Of a DNA stretch of 64,000 nt, positions 10,883 to 22,206 are shown one piece after another (positions within the stretch are counted from its first letter, which is position 1; every line of letters begins with the position of its first letter). The notes under the pieces are model-generated. The model did not search any database. It was given only the letters and a program-made list of their open reading frames with translations, and had not been told where the DNA came from. A program made the position numbers and the translations under genes. Origin of the DNA: Bufo bufo (taxonomy: Eukaryota; Chordata; Amphibia; Anura; Bufonidae); contig NC_053391.1 in NCBI RefSeq assembly GCF_905171765.1, positions 190,908,559-190,972,558 on the forward strand, written 5' to 3'.

Positions 10883-11141
10883 GGCATTTTTAACTCATAT
10901 ATGTTTCTTTCATGCAAGCGATATTTACTTAATTTTGCAGCCAATTTTGTGAGCCCCGCTCCAGAATTAACAAGTGAAGGAGGGAAGTATTGTGGTACGC
11001 TACCTCAGTTAGAAGAGATCAACCTGAAATCTATCAGAAGAAGGAGAGGAGATTGTACAGCCCCGTACACAAACTATCCCGGTTAAGAGACTGCTCCACT
11101 TGTAAGCTGCTCTGAGTAAGAGGAACTGTACAGCCTCATAT
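10883..11141. other. Unclassified sequence upstream of solo LTR
   Basis: There is no recognisable gene. The repeated phrase TGTACAGCC(C/T)C (11054 and 11127) hints at a short internal duplication. It may belong to the Penelope-like remnant to its left. Confidence 0.25.
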
Positions 11142-11146
11142 GTAAG

Positions 11147-11675
11147 TGTCACTGCCAGTTCTGTGAGAAGGTCTGGCAGACGTTCTTTTCTACCTCTTGT
11201 ATGACGTTCTTTGTTCTGGTTTCACTTTGTCATCTCCTTTCCTTCTGCCAGGTGTCACTTATTTAGACTAATCGTCTTCCTTTATATTCCCTCCCATACT
11301 GCCTCACTTTGAAGTTTATACTACTCCCTGGATGAAGTGTTCACTACTGGAGGCTGCTGCTGCTGGTTGCTCAGATAAGTCTTTTCCTTTATTGTGTTTC
11401 CTTGCTGGCTTGATTCTAGGTGACCCTGACTCCATCCGTAATAAGTGCAGGGAGCCGGTGGTCGTGTCCCCTCACTATTATAGGGTTTTCAGGTGTCACA
11501 CAGTCTTAGGTACGTGGGCATGCAATCGTCTACCATTGAGAACCTTGCATGTGCATAGCAGTCAAGGAGAGCTCTTAGGGTTTTATAGGGCTCACCTATA
11601 TGCTCCTTAGCTTGGGATCAAGCCAGTCGGTCATTTTTTTATTAGTTCCAGCTATCTGCAACTTCATCCGTGACA
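11147..11675 (+). mobile_element. Solo LTR of the Gypsy family found at 24569-35453
   Basis: The unit begins TGTCACTGCC, ends CCGTGACA and is flanked by the perfect 5-bp duplication GTAAG (11142-11146 and 11676-11680). Its sequence follows the Gypsy LTRs at 24569 and 34926 along the full length of about 528 bp, with scattered differences. No internal region is present, which is the mark of LTR-LTR recombination that removed the coding part. Confidence 0.9.
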
Positions 11676-11680
11676 GTAAG

Positions 11681-12130
11681 TTGTTCCCGTCGAAAGGAGA
11701 TCAAGCTCAAGTCGGGTAAGAGGAGGAGGGGAATTTAATATAGTCCTGCACAGCTTCGTATTGAGGTACTTACCTGGAGACCAGCAAGTAGAGGAGGAGG
11801 AGGGGGAGCATGTGGTGAGACGCCACGACTATGCATTTGCGAATATAGTCGACACACTATGCTGATAAATTATTATGTGCTATATCGACTCCCAGTAGTG
11901 CTATATGCGTTATAACATTAGATGAGCTACAACTCATTTTATGAATTGTTTATACAATAAGTCCAAACTATCTTTTTGAGTCATAAATATAATTTTATGT
12001 ATCAATTGCAATGTTAGATGAATTGCTGAAGTAGTCATTGGACCTTATTACAATCGACTTTTTGTAGCAACATATTCTTGCAGCAATACATCAATACATT
12101 GCAATAATAATACTTGGGGCCCCATGAACA
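11681..12130. other. Unannotated sequence
   Basis: Purine-rich repeats (GAGGAGGAGG near 11725 and 11790) and AT-rich sequence are present. I see no gene and no element ends. Confidence 0.3.
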
Positions 12131-13680
12131 AATTTGTAGTTTGTATTTAGAATTTTTTTGGAGGTGTAGAAACGCCTAGTCTGAATGTGCCTTTATTTCC
12201 ATCCACAGACAGCATTCTGGTGCACATGTGAGGCCCGGGCTATATCAGCCAGTCTTGGGTGGGGCTCAGAGCTCTCTGCCTCCTCCCATTGTATGCATGG
12301 TCACATGCTGGAGGTTACTGGGAGATTGCTTTGAGTCGGACCTTGCGCTCCGGTAATTCGCCCACTGGCTCCTGGTATTGCCCACATGGCCCAGGTAGGT
12401 TTTGCGTTAGGTCCCGAGCTACTTGAGAAAACTTGGCGCAGTGCTCGGGCTCAGACATCTCCCCCAAGCAGGATATGTTGGCTAATTCTCAATTTTACAC
12501 CAGTACGAGGGTTAGTAAGACCGCAGAGTGCACCTGTCTTTGTTATATTATTTTTCTGCTGCAGCTCTCTCTGACTAAGACTGAGCCGAACCACGTGTCA
12601 TCGGGTGCTATATAGCACCCGATGACGCCTTCTGGCCAGCCAATCACTGTAATGGCAGTAACCAACATGGCTACAGCATTACAGTGAGTGCCAGTACTTC
12701 CCCGCACGTTTATTGGCTGCGTAGAAGCGTGTGGGGCGGGGACACAATCATCACGCTCTGAGCACACGCGGTGTTCGGCCAACACTACCCCTTACATAGC
12801 TAAGCTTGATTCATTATGCTTTATTTAAATATAATACATTTTCCATTTCACTTCAGCAGCAATATTAATATATATAATTAATAAATAAAATATTATTTAT
12901 TTCCAGCACAGCGCCATCAAAAGGCTCAACTACTGCCCCGCATGTTGATACTAAGAGCACCAAAATATCAAGAAATCATTATATCCGCCTTTTGTATGTA
13001 ACCGCCTGTGATCTTTTCAGATCTCTAATTGGAATCAGAGAAATATGAATTTGATATCTTCATGATTGTGTGTTATTTCCTAATGGTCTCCTTTGGTGTG
13101 TAGTGAAAAGCTGTTTTGCTTCGACTGAAGTGTCAGAGTAGGGTTTAGGTATATTTCTATACAGTATTTATTTGATGCAAATGTTGAAGTTTGCTATGCT
13201 GCATACATTCATGGTAATAATATCTGTATGGAAAGTCATTGCTTAATCTCCAGAGGATCTCAGTCGCTTGACTAGTAAAGTTATTCTTAGCCAGAAAGTG
13301 CTTTGCATGCATTGCTGTAGATCCATTTGTAGAAATGCAGTTTACACTTAAAGGGGTTGTCCCACGGAAAAATATTCTACATTTTCGAAAACAGCGCCTG
13401 TATCTGAATAGTTTTTGTAACTACATGTAATTAAAAACTCCCTAGTTGCTCCTAGAAGCTCACTTGTGTATATTTTAAAACTAAATTTTCTCAGCAATGC
13501 AGGGCACATATGAACATGAGACAAACACCAATGCCTTCAGCTGCCAAGTGCACATGCAACAGGATGCCCTTTTAATTCATTAATACATAATGCCATACAT
13601 GTATGGCATTATGCACCCGTATTTGTATGGAGCAGCCCTCTGCAGTGAACCCCCTCCATATGCGCAATCAACGCTGATTG
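12131..13680 (-). repeat. Left arm of a 1.5 kb inverted duplication
   Basis: This arm is the reverse complement of 20669-22206 with small indels and substitutions. From 12131 to 12787 it carries the end of hAT-A plus part of the insert found there. Next come CCCCTTAC (12788-12795, the complement of the hAT-A duplication) and then the same flanking DNA (12796-13680). It therefore copies the hAT-A/flank junction in opposite orientation. Confidence 0.9.
13355..13577. repeat. TTAA-type MITE fragment within the arm
   Basis: The sequence starts TTAAAGGGGTTGTCCCAC and runs into a block (CAGCAATGCAGGGCACATATG) shared with 5370-5450 and, inverted, with 20750-20982. It is a dispersed repeat that was present before the inverted duplication, since both arms carry it. 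Confidence 0.5.
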
Positions 13681-13689
13681 TGGCACCTG

Positions 13690-14030
13690 TTGAGTTAGGC
13701 CTCTTTCACACTACCGTATGGCTATTTCAGTTTTTTGCGGTCCGTTTTTTTGTTTCTGTTGTGTTTCCGTTCCATTTTTCCGTTCGGTTTTTCCGTATGG
13801 CATATACAGTATACAGTAATTACATAGAAAAAATTGGGCTGGGCATAACATTTTCAATAGATGGTTCCGCAAAAACGGAACGGATACGGAAGACATACGG
13901 ATGCATTTCCGTATGTGTTCCGGTTTTTTTGCGGACCCATTGACTTGAATGGAGCGACGGAGCGTGATTTGCGGGCAATAATAGGACATGTTCTATCTTT
14001 CAACGGAACGGAAATACGGAAATATCTCTA
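13690..14030. mobile_element. Truncated MITE
   Basis: The left end TTAGGCCTCTTTCACACT is the terminal style of the MITEs at 2584 and 15288. Internal inverted blocks follow (CCGTATGG... against ...ATACGGA). The expected right terminus is missing; the sequence decays into AT-rich DNA near 14030. Confidence 0.5.
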
Positions 14031-14970
14031 TTTAAGATATTGAAGATATATGTACAATATTTTTTATTGAATCTATTGTATTGAATAAATAACCATTGTT
14101 TTCACGTACAACCCAGAAGGAAGACTGCCTATCATATATTTGCGCAATTTTTATTCTTTACACACTGGTAGTGGATGATTCAGTTGATAAGTGAACCCTT
14201 CAACTTCCATAGCTTTTAATTGAGAGCCTTCCCATTGAACATAAGAAGCTTAAAAAGTCACAAATTTTTCTCACAAATAAGAGGGGTGCTATAATTTGCG
14301 CATTTTTTTACGCCATGATAGTGTCATAAAAGCTTTCATAAATGTCTCCCAATATCTTATTTTTGCTGGCCCAGGTATTATACAAACATTGAACTAAGTC
14401 TATAACTTCATTTGTAGAGTAGGTTACAATATTTTATTGTATCTCTGAAGTTGTGCAGTTGTTCCAATACATTTGAGGTTAGGGCTACAGCTTGCATATT
14501 TGTAAAAACTTTTAACATTAAAGATCTTGATAAATTATTTGTGTTTGCTGTTTGACAATTAGACTATTTGTAATCCTAAATTGAAATTTGGTTTAGGTAG
14601 GCATGAGAGGCAGGCAGGAGACTGCCTAGGGTGGCACTTTTCCATAGGTGAAGAGGCCAATTTTATTGCATTTATTTGGGGGTCTGGTATCTGTATTAAT
14701 TTGGAGTGTCGTCTGGGGTCAACCTTAATTTAGGGTCTAATATAGGGTCTGTATTATTTTCAGGGGCTGTTCTGGTGCCTACTTTTAATTTTGCAGGTCT
14801 GGTTTGGACAACTGTAAATTTTTGGTATGGAGTCTATTAATTGTAGGTATTGACTGGATTCTGTATTCATTTTACATCTGGTCTGGATTCCAATATCAAG
14901 TAAATTTTGAGGTCTAATCTGGGTTCTGTATTCATTTTGGGGTCTGACCTGGGTTCTAATCTGGGTTCTG
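14031..14970. other. No gene; degenerate G/T-rich repeats at 14680-14960
   Basis: The first part is AT-rich without features. From about 14680 the phrases GGGTCTG, GGTCTGGT and GGGTTCTGTATTCATTTT recur at irregular short steps, a worn tandem array. Confidence 0.35.
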
Positions 14971-14975
14971 TATAT

Positions 14976-15262
14976 AACATTTACATTCACATCTCCAGCT
15001 AGTAAATCCAGTAGTCTGTTCTGGCAGAGGAACAGACTACTATGGTTACTGTATCTGGCATAGCTGGACACCGCTGCACACCTCCAAATCCCTATAATGG
15101 GAACTGGCAGGGATCTGGCATTTAATTATAGCCAATAATTAAATTATAGCCAATAGGGATCCGACGATGTCCAGCCATGCCATATACGATAACTCTGGTA
15201 ATCTGTTCCTCTGCCGAAACAGACTACCAGATTTACCTGCCAGAGATGTGAATGTAGCCTTA
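14976..15262. mobile_element. Small inverted-repeat element
   Basis: The left arm (ACATTCACATCTCCAG..., about 14980-15100) is complementary to the right arm (...GAGATGTGAATGTAGCC, 15160-15260). The two halves repeat CAGACTAC and CTGTTCCTCTGCC in opposite orientation. It is non-coding, and its outer ends are partly decayed. Confidence 0.6.
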
Positions 15263-15287
15263 GAATTATAATTGACATACTTACTTA

Positions 15288-16055
15288 GGGCTCTTTCACA
15301 CTTGCGTTATTGTCTTCCGGCATAGAGTTCCGTCGTCGGGACTCTATGCCGGAAGAATACTGATCAGGATTATCCTAATGCATTCTGAATGGAGAGTAAT
15401 CCGTTCAGGATGCATCAGGATGTCTTCAGTTCCGGTACGGAACGTTTTTTGGCCGGAGAAAATACCGCAGCATGCTGCGCTTTTTGCTCCGGCCAAAAAT
15501 CCTGAAGACTTGCCGCAAGGCCGGATCCGGGATCAATGCCCATTGAAAGGCATTGATCCGGATCCGGCCTTAAGCTAAACGTCGTTTCGGCGCATTGCCG
15601 GACCCGACGTTTAGCTTTTTCTGAATAGTTACCATGGCTGCCGGGACGCTAAAGTCCTGGCAGCCATGGTAAAGTGTAGTGGGGAGCAGGGGAGCAGTGT
15701 ACTTACCGTCCGTGCGGCTCCCCGGGCGCTCCAGAGTGACGTCAGGGCGCCCCAAGCGCATGGATCACGTGATCACATGGATCACGTCATCCATGCGCAT
15801 GGGGCGCTCTGACGCCATTCTGGAGCGCCCGGGGAGCCGCACGGACTGTAAGTATACCGCTCCCCCGCTCCCCGCTCCTACTATGGCAACCAGGACTTTA
15901 ATAGCGTCCTGGGTGCCATAGTAACACTGAAAGCATTTGGAAGACGGTTCCGTCTTCAAATGCTTTCAGTACACTTGCGTTGTTACGGATCCGGCAGGCA
16001 CCTCCGGCAACGGAAGTGCATGCCGGATCCCAACAACGCAAGTGTGAAAGAGGCC
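15288..16055. mobile_element. Foldback MITE, same family as 2584-3374
   Basis: The ends are GGGCTCTTTCACACTTGCG and CGCAAGTGTGAAAGAGGCC, with TTA on both sides (15285-15287 and 16056-16058). The interior follows the copy at 2584-3374, including the CATGGCTGCC...GGCAGCCATGG blocks. The right-hand TTA is shared with the next element. Confidence 0.85.
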
Positions 16056-16058
16056 TTA

Positions 16059-16580
16059 GGGTACTTTCACACTAGCGTTTTTCTTTTCCGGCGCTGAGTT
16101 CCGTCCTAGGGGCTCAAATCCGGAAAAGAACTGATCAGTTTTATCCCCAAGCATTCTGAATGGAGAGTCCGTCCTTCAGGATGCATCAGGATGTCTTCAG
16201 TTCAGTCTTTTTGACTGATCAGGCTTTTCAGAAAAACGTAGCATGCTGTATTTTTACCTCCGGCCAAAAATCCTGAACACTTTGACTGAAAGCCGGATCC
16301 AGTCTTTTTCCCATTGACTTGCATTAACGCCGGATCTGGCGCTGTGTGTTCAGTCAAACCGGATCCGGCTTTTGCATGTTAAACCCGAAAAATGTGAAAA
16401 AAAAAAAGTTAAAGTCCATAAATGGCGGATCCGTTTTTTCCAATGCATTTTTTCATTGTGATCAAAATCCTGATCAGGATTCAAATGTAATCCGTTTTCA
16501 CACGTTTTTCCGTATCCGGCGGGCAGTTCCGGTCTCGGAATTGAACGCCGGATTAAAACAACGCTAGTGTGAAAGTAGCC
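16059..16580. mobile_element. Foldback MITE of a related family, sharing a TTA target
   Basis: It starts GGGTACTTTCACACTAGCG right after the TTA at 16056-16058 and ends GCTAGTGTGAAAGTAGCC, followed by TTA (16581-16583). Its terminal motif resembles its neighbour but the interior differs. The two sit head to tail with one TTA between them. Confidence 0.85.
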
Positions 16581-16583
16581 TTA

Positions 16584-17214
16584 CAGATGTTCTATTGTTC
16601 CTGTTATGATGTTTTATATCTTATTTTGTGTTTTGAATGCAATTCGATCCAACCTTTGTACTTTTCACTGAGTTTGTTAATAACACTTGATTATAACTTT
16701 GCAAATTTGCTTTTTGTTATTTTGTATTCATTATATGACATTTTGAGTAATTCAAAGGATAAAGTTATTGTTTCAACCAGGTTTATGGTAGTCTTTGCAT
16801 TGTTGCCCAAATAGTTATATCTATAGACTGATCAATCCTATGCAATTTAAAGATTTCCACTGTCATTACTTCACCATCTAAAATTCTGATTCTTATCCTT
16901 TACAGATATTATGTCCGCTATATATCTTAGCCATGGAGCCAGAGCGATGCCAAGTTTGGGATGCTGTCATAAAAAGATTGGCATAACTTAGTGCCAACTT
17001 AATCCCCATATTGGTTTCTGTAATTTTTTTTTGAATTGTGGAATAATTCCAGGTCATGAACTTCCATTAAAACGATTGTATGGCCCATATACCCTTTTGT
17101 ATGTGATCACTGTATAAAATGACAGTACTGTATGTACGTATATTGTTTAATGTGCATAACCACAGTTTTGCCAAATGCATATTATTTTTTGGCGTCCTTT
17201 TATGTATGACATGG
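16584..17214. other. Unannotated AT-rich sequence
   Basis: I see no repeat ends, coding motifs or RNA gene. It is a candidate for host intergenic DNA. Confidence 0.35.
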
Positions 17215-17664
17215 TGTCACGGTAGGAAACACTAAGCCCTAAACTCCACACCTACCACTGTGCCTACCTACTTGCATGATGCGTTCTGAAAAATTAGTCC
17301 GCAACTAGACAACAGTCCCCACTTAACTAAGTGCAGGGGTCTATGCAAGAGAAGTGAAAGGATAAAAATAACCAGAATAGTTACAGACAGGCACAAGGAA
17401 AATAAATCAGAAGCGACAAGTAAAACCTCAACAAGCTGACTGGGCCAAAACCATGAGAGACAATTGGAGTAAAAATCAGCAGGCAAGAAAACTACAATGC
17501 CAAGCCGGGTCAATACCAAGAAGTCACGTCACGGTCCAAATCATCAGGCAAAAGCAAAGTCAGGGTCCAATCCAGGGGTCAGAGATCCAGATAGCAGTGT
17601 CAGAACAGTAGGGCTAGTGAGGAAATCACAGAAGTTTAACACCATTGACAGGCAACCTGTGACA
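17215..17664. mobile_element. Possible solo LTR
   Basis: The unit begins TGTCACGGTAGG and ends CCTGTGACA, giving TGTCAC/GTGACA terminal inverted repeats. Four of five flanking bases match (CATGG before, TATGG after). There is no internal region. The block GTCCGCAACT with GTGCAGG recurs near 58680-58720, which suggests a dispersed LTR family. Confidence 0.5.
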
Positions 17665-17831
17665 TATGGCTTCCTTTACATACATAAGTCATTTGCATGT
17701 AACAATTATGACTAAATGTGCATAAAAACCTAAATCCAACTATAAACTGATGCATTCTTTGATTCAGGAAAACTGCCTTCCATTCAGGAAAGCTTTACAT
17801 GTTTACTTGTACTTCACTTATTGGCTTTAAC

Positions 17832-18347
17832 CCCTTAAAGACCAGGTCTATTTTCATTTTTGAATTTTGGATTTTTCCTCCCCACGTTCCAATAGCCATT
17901 ACTTTTTTATTTTTCCGTTCACATACCCATATGAGAGCTTATTTTTGGTGGGACAAGATGCATTTTTTAATGCCACCATTTAATTTACCATGTCTTGTAT
18001 TGGAAAACAGTCAAAAAATTATTTGTGGGGTAAAATTGAAAAAAATAAATAACCTGAATTCCACCTAGGTTTTTGGGCTTTTGACATCACGGCATTCACT
18101 GTGCACTAAAAATGACCTGATGTCCTTATTCTGCGGCTCAATATTATTGCGGCCATAGCAAACTTCCATAGTTTTCATTTTGTTTAATAACTTTAAAAAA
18201 AATTTAAAACCTTTAAAAAAAAACATTTTCATTGCATTGCCATATTCTGCCAGCCATAACTTTTTTATTTCGGTCTACAGAGCTGTATGAGGGCTTGTTT
18301 TTTGCGTAATAAACTGTAGTTTTTATTGGTACAATTTTTTATCACTG
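17832..18347. mobile_element. Left part of a TTAA-type element
   Basis: TTAACCCCTTAAAGACCAGG at about 17829 resembles the start of the TTAA element at 63772. The T-rich interior (TTTTTTATTTTTCCGTTCAC and similar) fits a non-autonomous DNA element. A MITE and a Tc1 interrupt it; 20412-20660 may be its continuation. No right terminus was found. Confidence 0.45.
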
Positions 18348-18350
18348 TTA

Positions 18351-18777
18351 AGGTGGGTTCACACTAGCGTTAGGGATTCAGTTATGGCTTTCCATTATAA
18401 CATGGTTATAATGGAAAATAACGGAATGCCCAGACAGAATGCAAAACAGAAGCCTTTAAGAGGCATTCCGTTTGCTTTCCGTCCTAATAGAAGTCTATGG
18501 GAAAGCATAACGGATCCGTCTGGGTCCCGTTATGCAAGACAGAAAACAAAGTCCTGTCGACAGGGCTTTGTTTTCAGTCTTGCATAACGTGACCCAGGCG
18601 GATCCGTTTTGATTCCCATAGACTTCTATAAGGTCGGAAAGCATTCCGTCATAATACAATTCTATGGGCAGAAGAACGAATCCGTCCTTCCATCTTATGG
18701 ATTCCGTCATTTTCCGTTGTAACCATGTTATAACGGAAAGCCATAACTGAATCCCTAACGCTAGTGTGAACCCACCC
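18351..18777. mobile_element. Foldback MITE with TTA target duplication
   Basis: The ends AGGTGGGTTCACACTAGCG and CGCTAGTGTGAACCCACCC are complementary and flanked by TTA (18348-18350 and 18778-18780). The arms are over 150 bp long and contain ATGGTTATAATGGAAAATAA-type blocks inverted. A partial copy of this family is at 57270-57523. Confidence 0.85.
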
Positions 18778-18885
18778 TTATTCAATTTTTTGGTTGGAAA
18801 GATGACAAAAAAAATGGCGAATCGCGTGGTCTTAATATTTTTTTTTCTCATTATGGTGTATACCACATAGGAAATTTTCATATAT

Positions 18886-20409
18886 ATAATAACACATCCT
18901 AGATCTGAGTTAATTAAATATTCTTCTGAAATACTTTGTTCTTTACATAGTTTAATGTGCTGACAACAAAATCACACAAAAATAAAAAAATGAAAATCAA
19001 ATTTTTCAACCCATGGAGGTCTGGATTTGGAGTCACACTCAAAATTAAAGTGGAAAAACACACTACAGGCTGATCCAACTTTGATGTAATGTCCTTAAAA
19101 CAAGTCAAAATGAGGCTCAGTAGTGTGTGTGGCCTCCACGTGCCTGTATGACCTCCCTACAACGCCTGTGCATGCTCCTGATGAGGTGGCGGACGGTCTC
19201 CTGAGGGATCTCCTCCCAGACCTGGACTAAAGCATCTGCCAACTGCTGGACAGTCTGTGGTGCAACGTGACGTTGGTGAATAGAGCGAGACATGATGTCC
19301 CAGATGTGCTCAATTGGATTCAGGTCTGGGGAACGGGCGGGCCAGTCCATAGCATCAATGCCTTCGTCTTGCAGGAACTGCTGACACACTCCAGCCACAT
19401 GAGGTCTAGCATTGTCTTGCATTAGGAGGAACCCAGGGCCAACCGCACCAGCATATGGTCTCACAAGGGGTCTGAGGATCTCATCTCGGTACCTAATGGC
19501 AGTCAGGCTACCTCTGGCGAGCACATGGAGGGCTGTGCGGCCCTCCAAATAAATGCCACCCCACACCATTACTGACCCAATGCCAAACCGGTCATGCTGG
19601 AGGAGGTTGCAGGCAGCAGAACGTTCTCCACGGCGTCTCCAGACTCTGTCACCTCTGTCACATGTGCTCAGTGTGAACCTGCTTTCATCTGTGAAGAGCA
19701 CAGGGCGCCAGTGGCGAATTTGCCAATCTTGGTGTTCTCTGGCAAATGCCAAACGTCCTGCACGGTGTTGGGCTGTAAGCACAACCCCCACCTGTGGACG
19801 TCGAGCCCTCATATCACCCTCATGGAGTCTGTTTCTGACCGTTTGAGCAGACACATGCACATTTGTGGCCTGCTGGAGGTCATTTTGCAGGGGTCTGGCA
19901 GTGCTCCTCCTGTTCCTCCTTGCAAAAAGGCGGAGGTAGCGGTCCTGCTCCACGTCTCCTGATGTACTGGCCTGTCTCCTGGTAGCGCCTCCATGCTCTG
20001 GACACTACGCTGACAGACACAGCAAACCTTCTTGGCACAGCTCGCATTGATGTTCCATCCTGGATAAGCTCTACTACGGGAGCCACTTTGTGGGTTGTAG
20101 ACTCCGTCTCATGCTACCACTAGAGTGAAAGCACCGCCAGCATTCAAAAGTGACCAAAACATCAGCCAGGAAGCATAGGAACTGAGAAATGGTCTGTGGT
20201 CACCACCTGCAGAACCACTCCTTTATTGGGGGTGTCTTGCTAATTGCCTATAATTTCCACCTGTTGTCTATCCCATTTGCACAACAGCATGTGAAATTGA
20301 TTGTCACTCAGTGTTGCTTCCTAAGTGGACAGTTTGATTTCACAGAAGTGTGATTGACTTGGAGTTACATTGTGTTGTTTAAGTGTTCCCTTTATTTTTT
20401 TGAGCAGTG
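18886..20409 (-). mobile_element. Tc1-like transposon with truncated left end
   Basis: The right terminus is clear: TTATTTTTTTGAGCAGTG followed by TA at 20410-20411. The left side enters element sequence near 18886 (ACACATCCTAGATCTGA) without a matching CACTGCTCAAAA terminus, so the left 30 bp or so appear lost. The element sits inside the older TTAA-type repeat. Its transposase is on the minus strand. Confidence 0.75.
19117..20112 (-). pseudogene. Tc1-like transposase, nearly complete, N-terminal frame broken
   Basis: A 278-codon frame (19117-19953) carries most of a Tc1-type transposase. It has a second helix-turn-helix ([12 protein letters not shown]), the first catalytic Asp in [10 protein letters not shown], the second in MQDNARPH, and the Glu in [12 protein letters not shown]. 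The second Asp and the Glu are 34 residues apart, the DD34E spacing of Tc1. The N-terminal helix-turn-helix ([20 protein letters not shown]) lies in another frame at 19880-20086, and the likely original ATG is at 20112 with a further frame change. At least two indels therefore break the N-terminus. The catalytic domain itself is uninterrupted, which suggests fairly recent activity. Confidence 0.85.
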
Positions 20410-20411
20410 TA

Positions 20412-20668
20412 TATATATAGATTTTATTTTATTTTTTTACTTTTTTCACTTTTTAGCTAATAACTATTAGCTCCCTTAGGGGGCTAGTACATGGGATCTT
20501 TTGATCCCTTCTCCTAATCACCCTAATAGAGATCTATAAGGGTGAATAGGATTTTGTACACTGTCGATGCTGAGCTATGCCTCGTGCATGGCAGGCCAGG
20601 AAGGCTTCTGCAGTATTCAAGTTGTCATGGAAATCGATCGGAGTCCTGTGATTTCACTGCGGGGGCTC
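20412..20668. repeat. Probable continuation of the interrupted TTAA-type element
   Basis: After the Tc1 right end the sequence is T-rich and then contains GGGGGCTAGTACATGGG-like and GATCGATCGG-like blocks common in non-autonomous repeats. It ends where the right arm of the inverted duplication begins. The assignment rests on position and style only. Confidence 0.3.
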
Positions 20669-22206
20669 CAATCAGCATTGATTGCGCATATGGAGGAGGT
20701 TCACTGCAGAGGGATGCTTCATACAAATACGGGTGCATAATGCCATACATTATTAAAGGGCATCCTGTTGCATGTGCACTTGGCAGCTGAAGGCATTGGT
20801 GTTGGTCTCATGTTCATATGTGCCCTGCATTGCTGAGAAAATTTAGTTTTAATATACACAAGTGAGCTTCTAGGAGCAACTAGGGAGTTTTTAATTACAT
20901 GTAGTTACAAAAACTATTCAGATACAGGCACTGTTTTCAAAAATGTAGAATATATTTTTTCCGTAGGACAACCCCTTTAAGTGTAAACTGCATTTCTACA
21001 AATGGATCTACAACAATGCATGCAAAGCACTTTCTGGCTAAGAATAACTTTACTAGTCAAGCGACTGAGATCCTCTGGAGACTAAGCAATGACTTTCCAT
21101 ACAGATATTATTACCATGAATGTATGCAGCATAGCAAACTTCAACATTTGCATCAAATAGGTAAATACTGTATAGAAATATACCTAAACCCTACTCTGAC
21201 ACTTCAGTCAAAGCAAAACAGCTTTTCACTACACACCAAAGGAGACCATTAGGAAATAACACACAATCATGAAGATATCAAATTCATATTTCTCTGATTC
21301 CAATTAGAGATCTGAAAAGATCACAGGCGGTTACATACAAAAGGCGGATGTAATGATTTCTTGATATTTTGGTGCTCTTAGTATCAACATGCAGGGCAGT
21401 AGTTGAGCCTTTTGATGGCGATGTGCTGGAAATAAATATTTTATTTGTTTATTATATATATTAATATTGCTGCTGAAGTGAAATGGAATATGTATTATGT
21501 TTAAATAAAGCATAATGAATCAAGCTTAGCTATGTAAGGGGTAGTGTTGGCCGAACACCGCGTGTGCTCAGAGCGCGATGCTCGAGTCTCCGCCCCGCAT
21601 GTTTGTTGGCTTCTACGCAGCCAATAAACATGCGGGGAAGTACTGGCACTCACTGTAATGCCGTAGCTATGTTGGTTACTGGCATTACAGTGATTGGCTT
21701 GCCAGAACACGTCATCGGGTGCTATATAGCACCCGATGACACATGGTTCGGCTCAGTCTTGGTCAGTGAGAGCTGCAGCAGAAAAAATAATATAACAAAG
21801 ACAGGTGCACTCTGCGGTCTTACTAACCCTCGTACTGGTGTAAAATTGAGAATAAGCCTACCTATCCTGCTTGGGGGACATGTCTGAGCCCGAGCACCGT
21901 CCCAAGGTTTCTCAAGTAGCTTGGGACCTAACGCTAAACCTACCTGGGCCATATGGGCAATACCAGGAGCCAGTGGGCGAATTACAGGAGCGCCATGTCC
22001 GACTCAAAGCAATCTCCCAGTAACCTCCAGCATGTGACCATGCATACAATGGGAGGAGGCAGAGAGCTCTGAGCCCCACCCAAGACTGGCTGATATAGCC
22101 CGGGCCTCACATGTGCACCAGAATGCTGCCTGTGGATGGAAATAAAGGCACATTCAGACTAGGAGTTTCTACACCTCCAAAAAATTCAAAATACAAACTA
22201 CAAATT
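20669..22206 (+). repeat. Right arm of a 1.5 kb inverted duplication
   Basis: The arm is complementary to 12131-13680 across 6988 bp of spacer. It holds 870 bp of DNA flanking hAT-A, the GTAAGGGG duplication (21534-21541) and the first 665 bp of hAT-A. The arms are clearly similar but differ by several short indels, so they have diverged since copying. Confidence 0.9.

Noticed and set aside
12543..12785. 80-residue ORF and its match at 21564-21887
   Set aside because: Both lie in the hAT-A 5' end duplicated in inverted orientation; the similarity is explained by the duplication.
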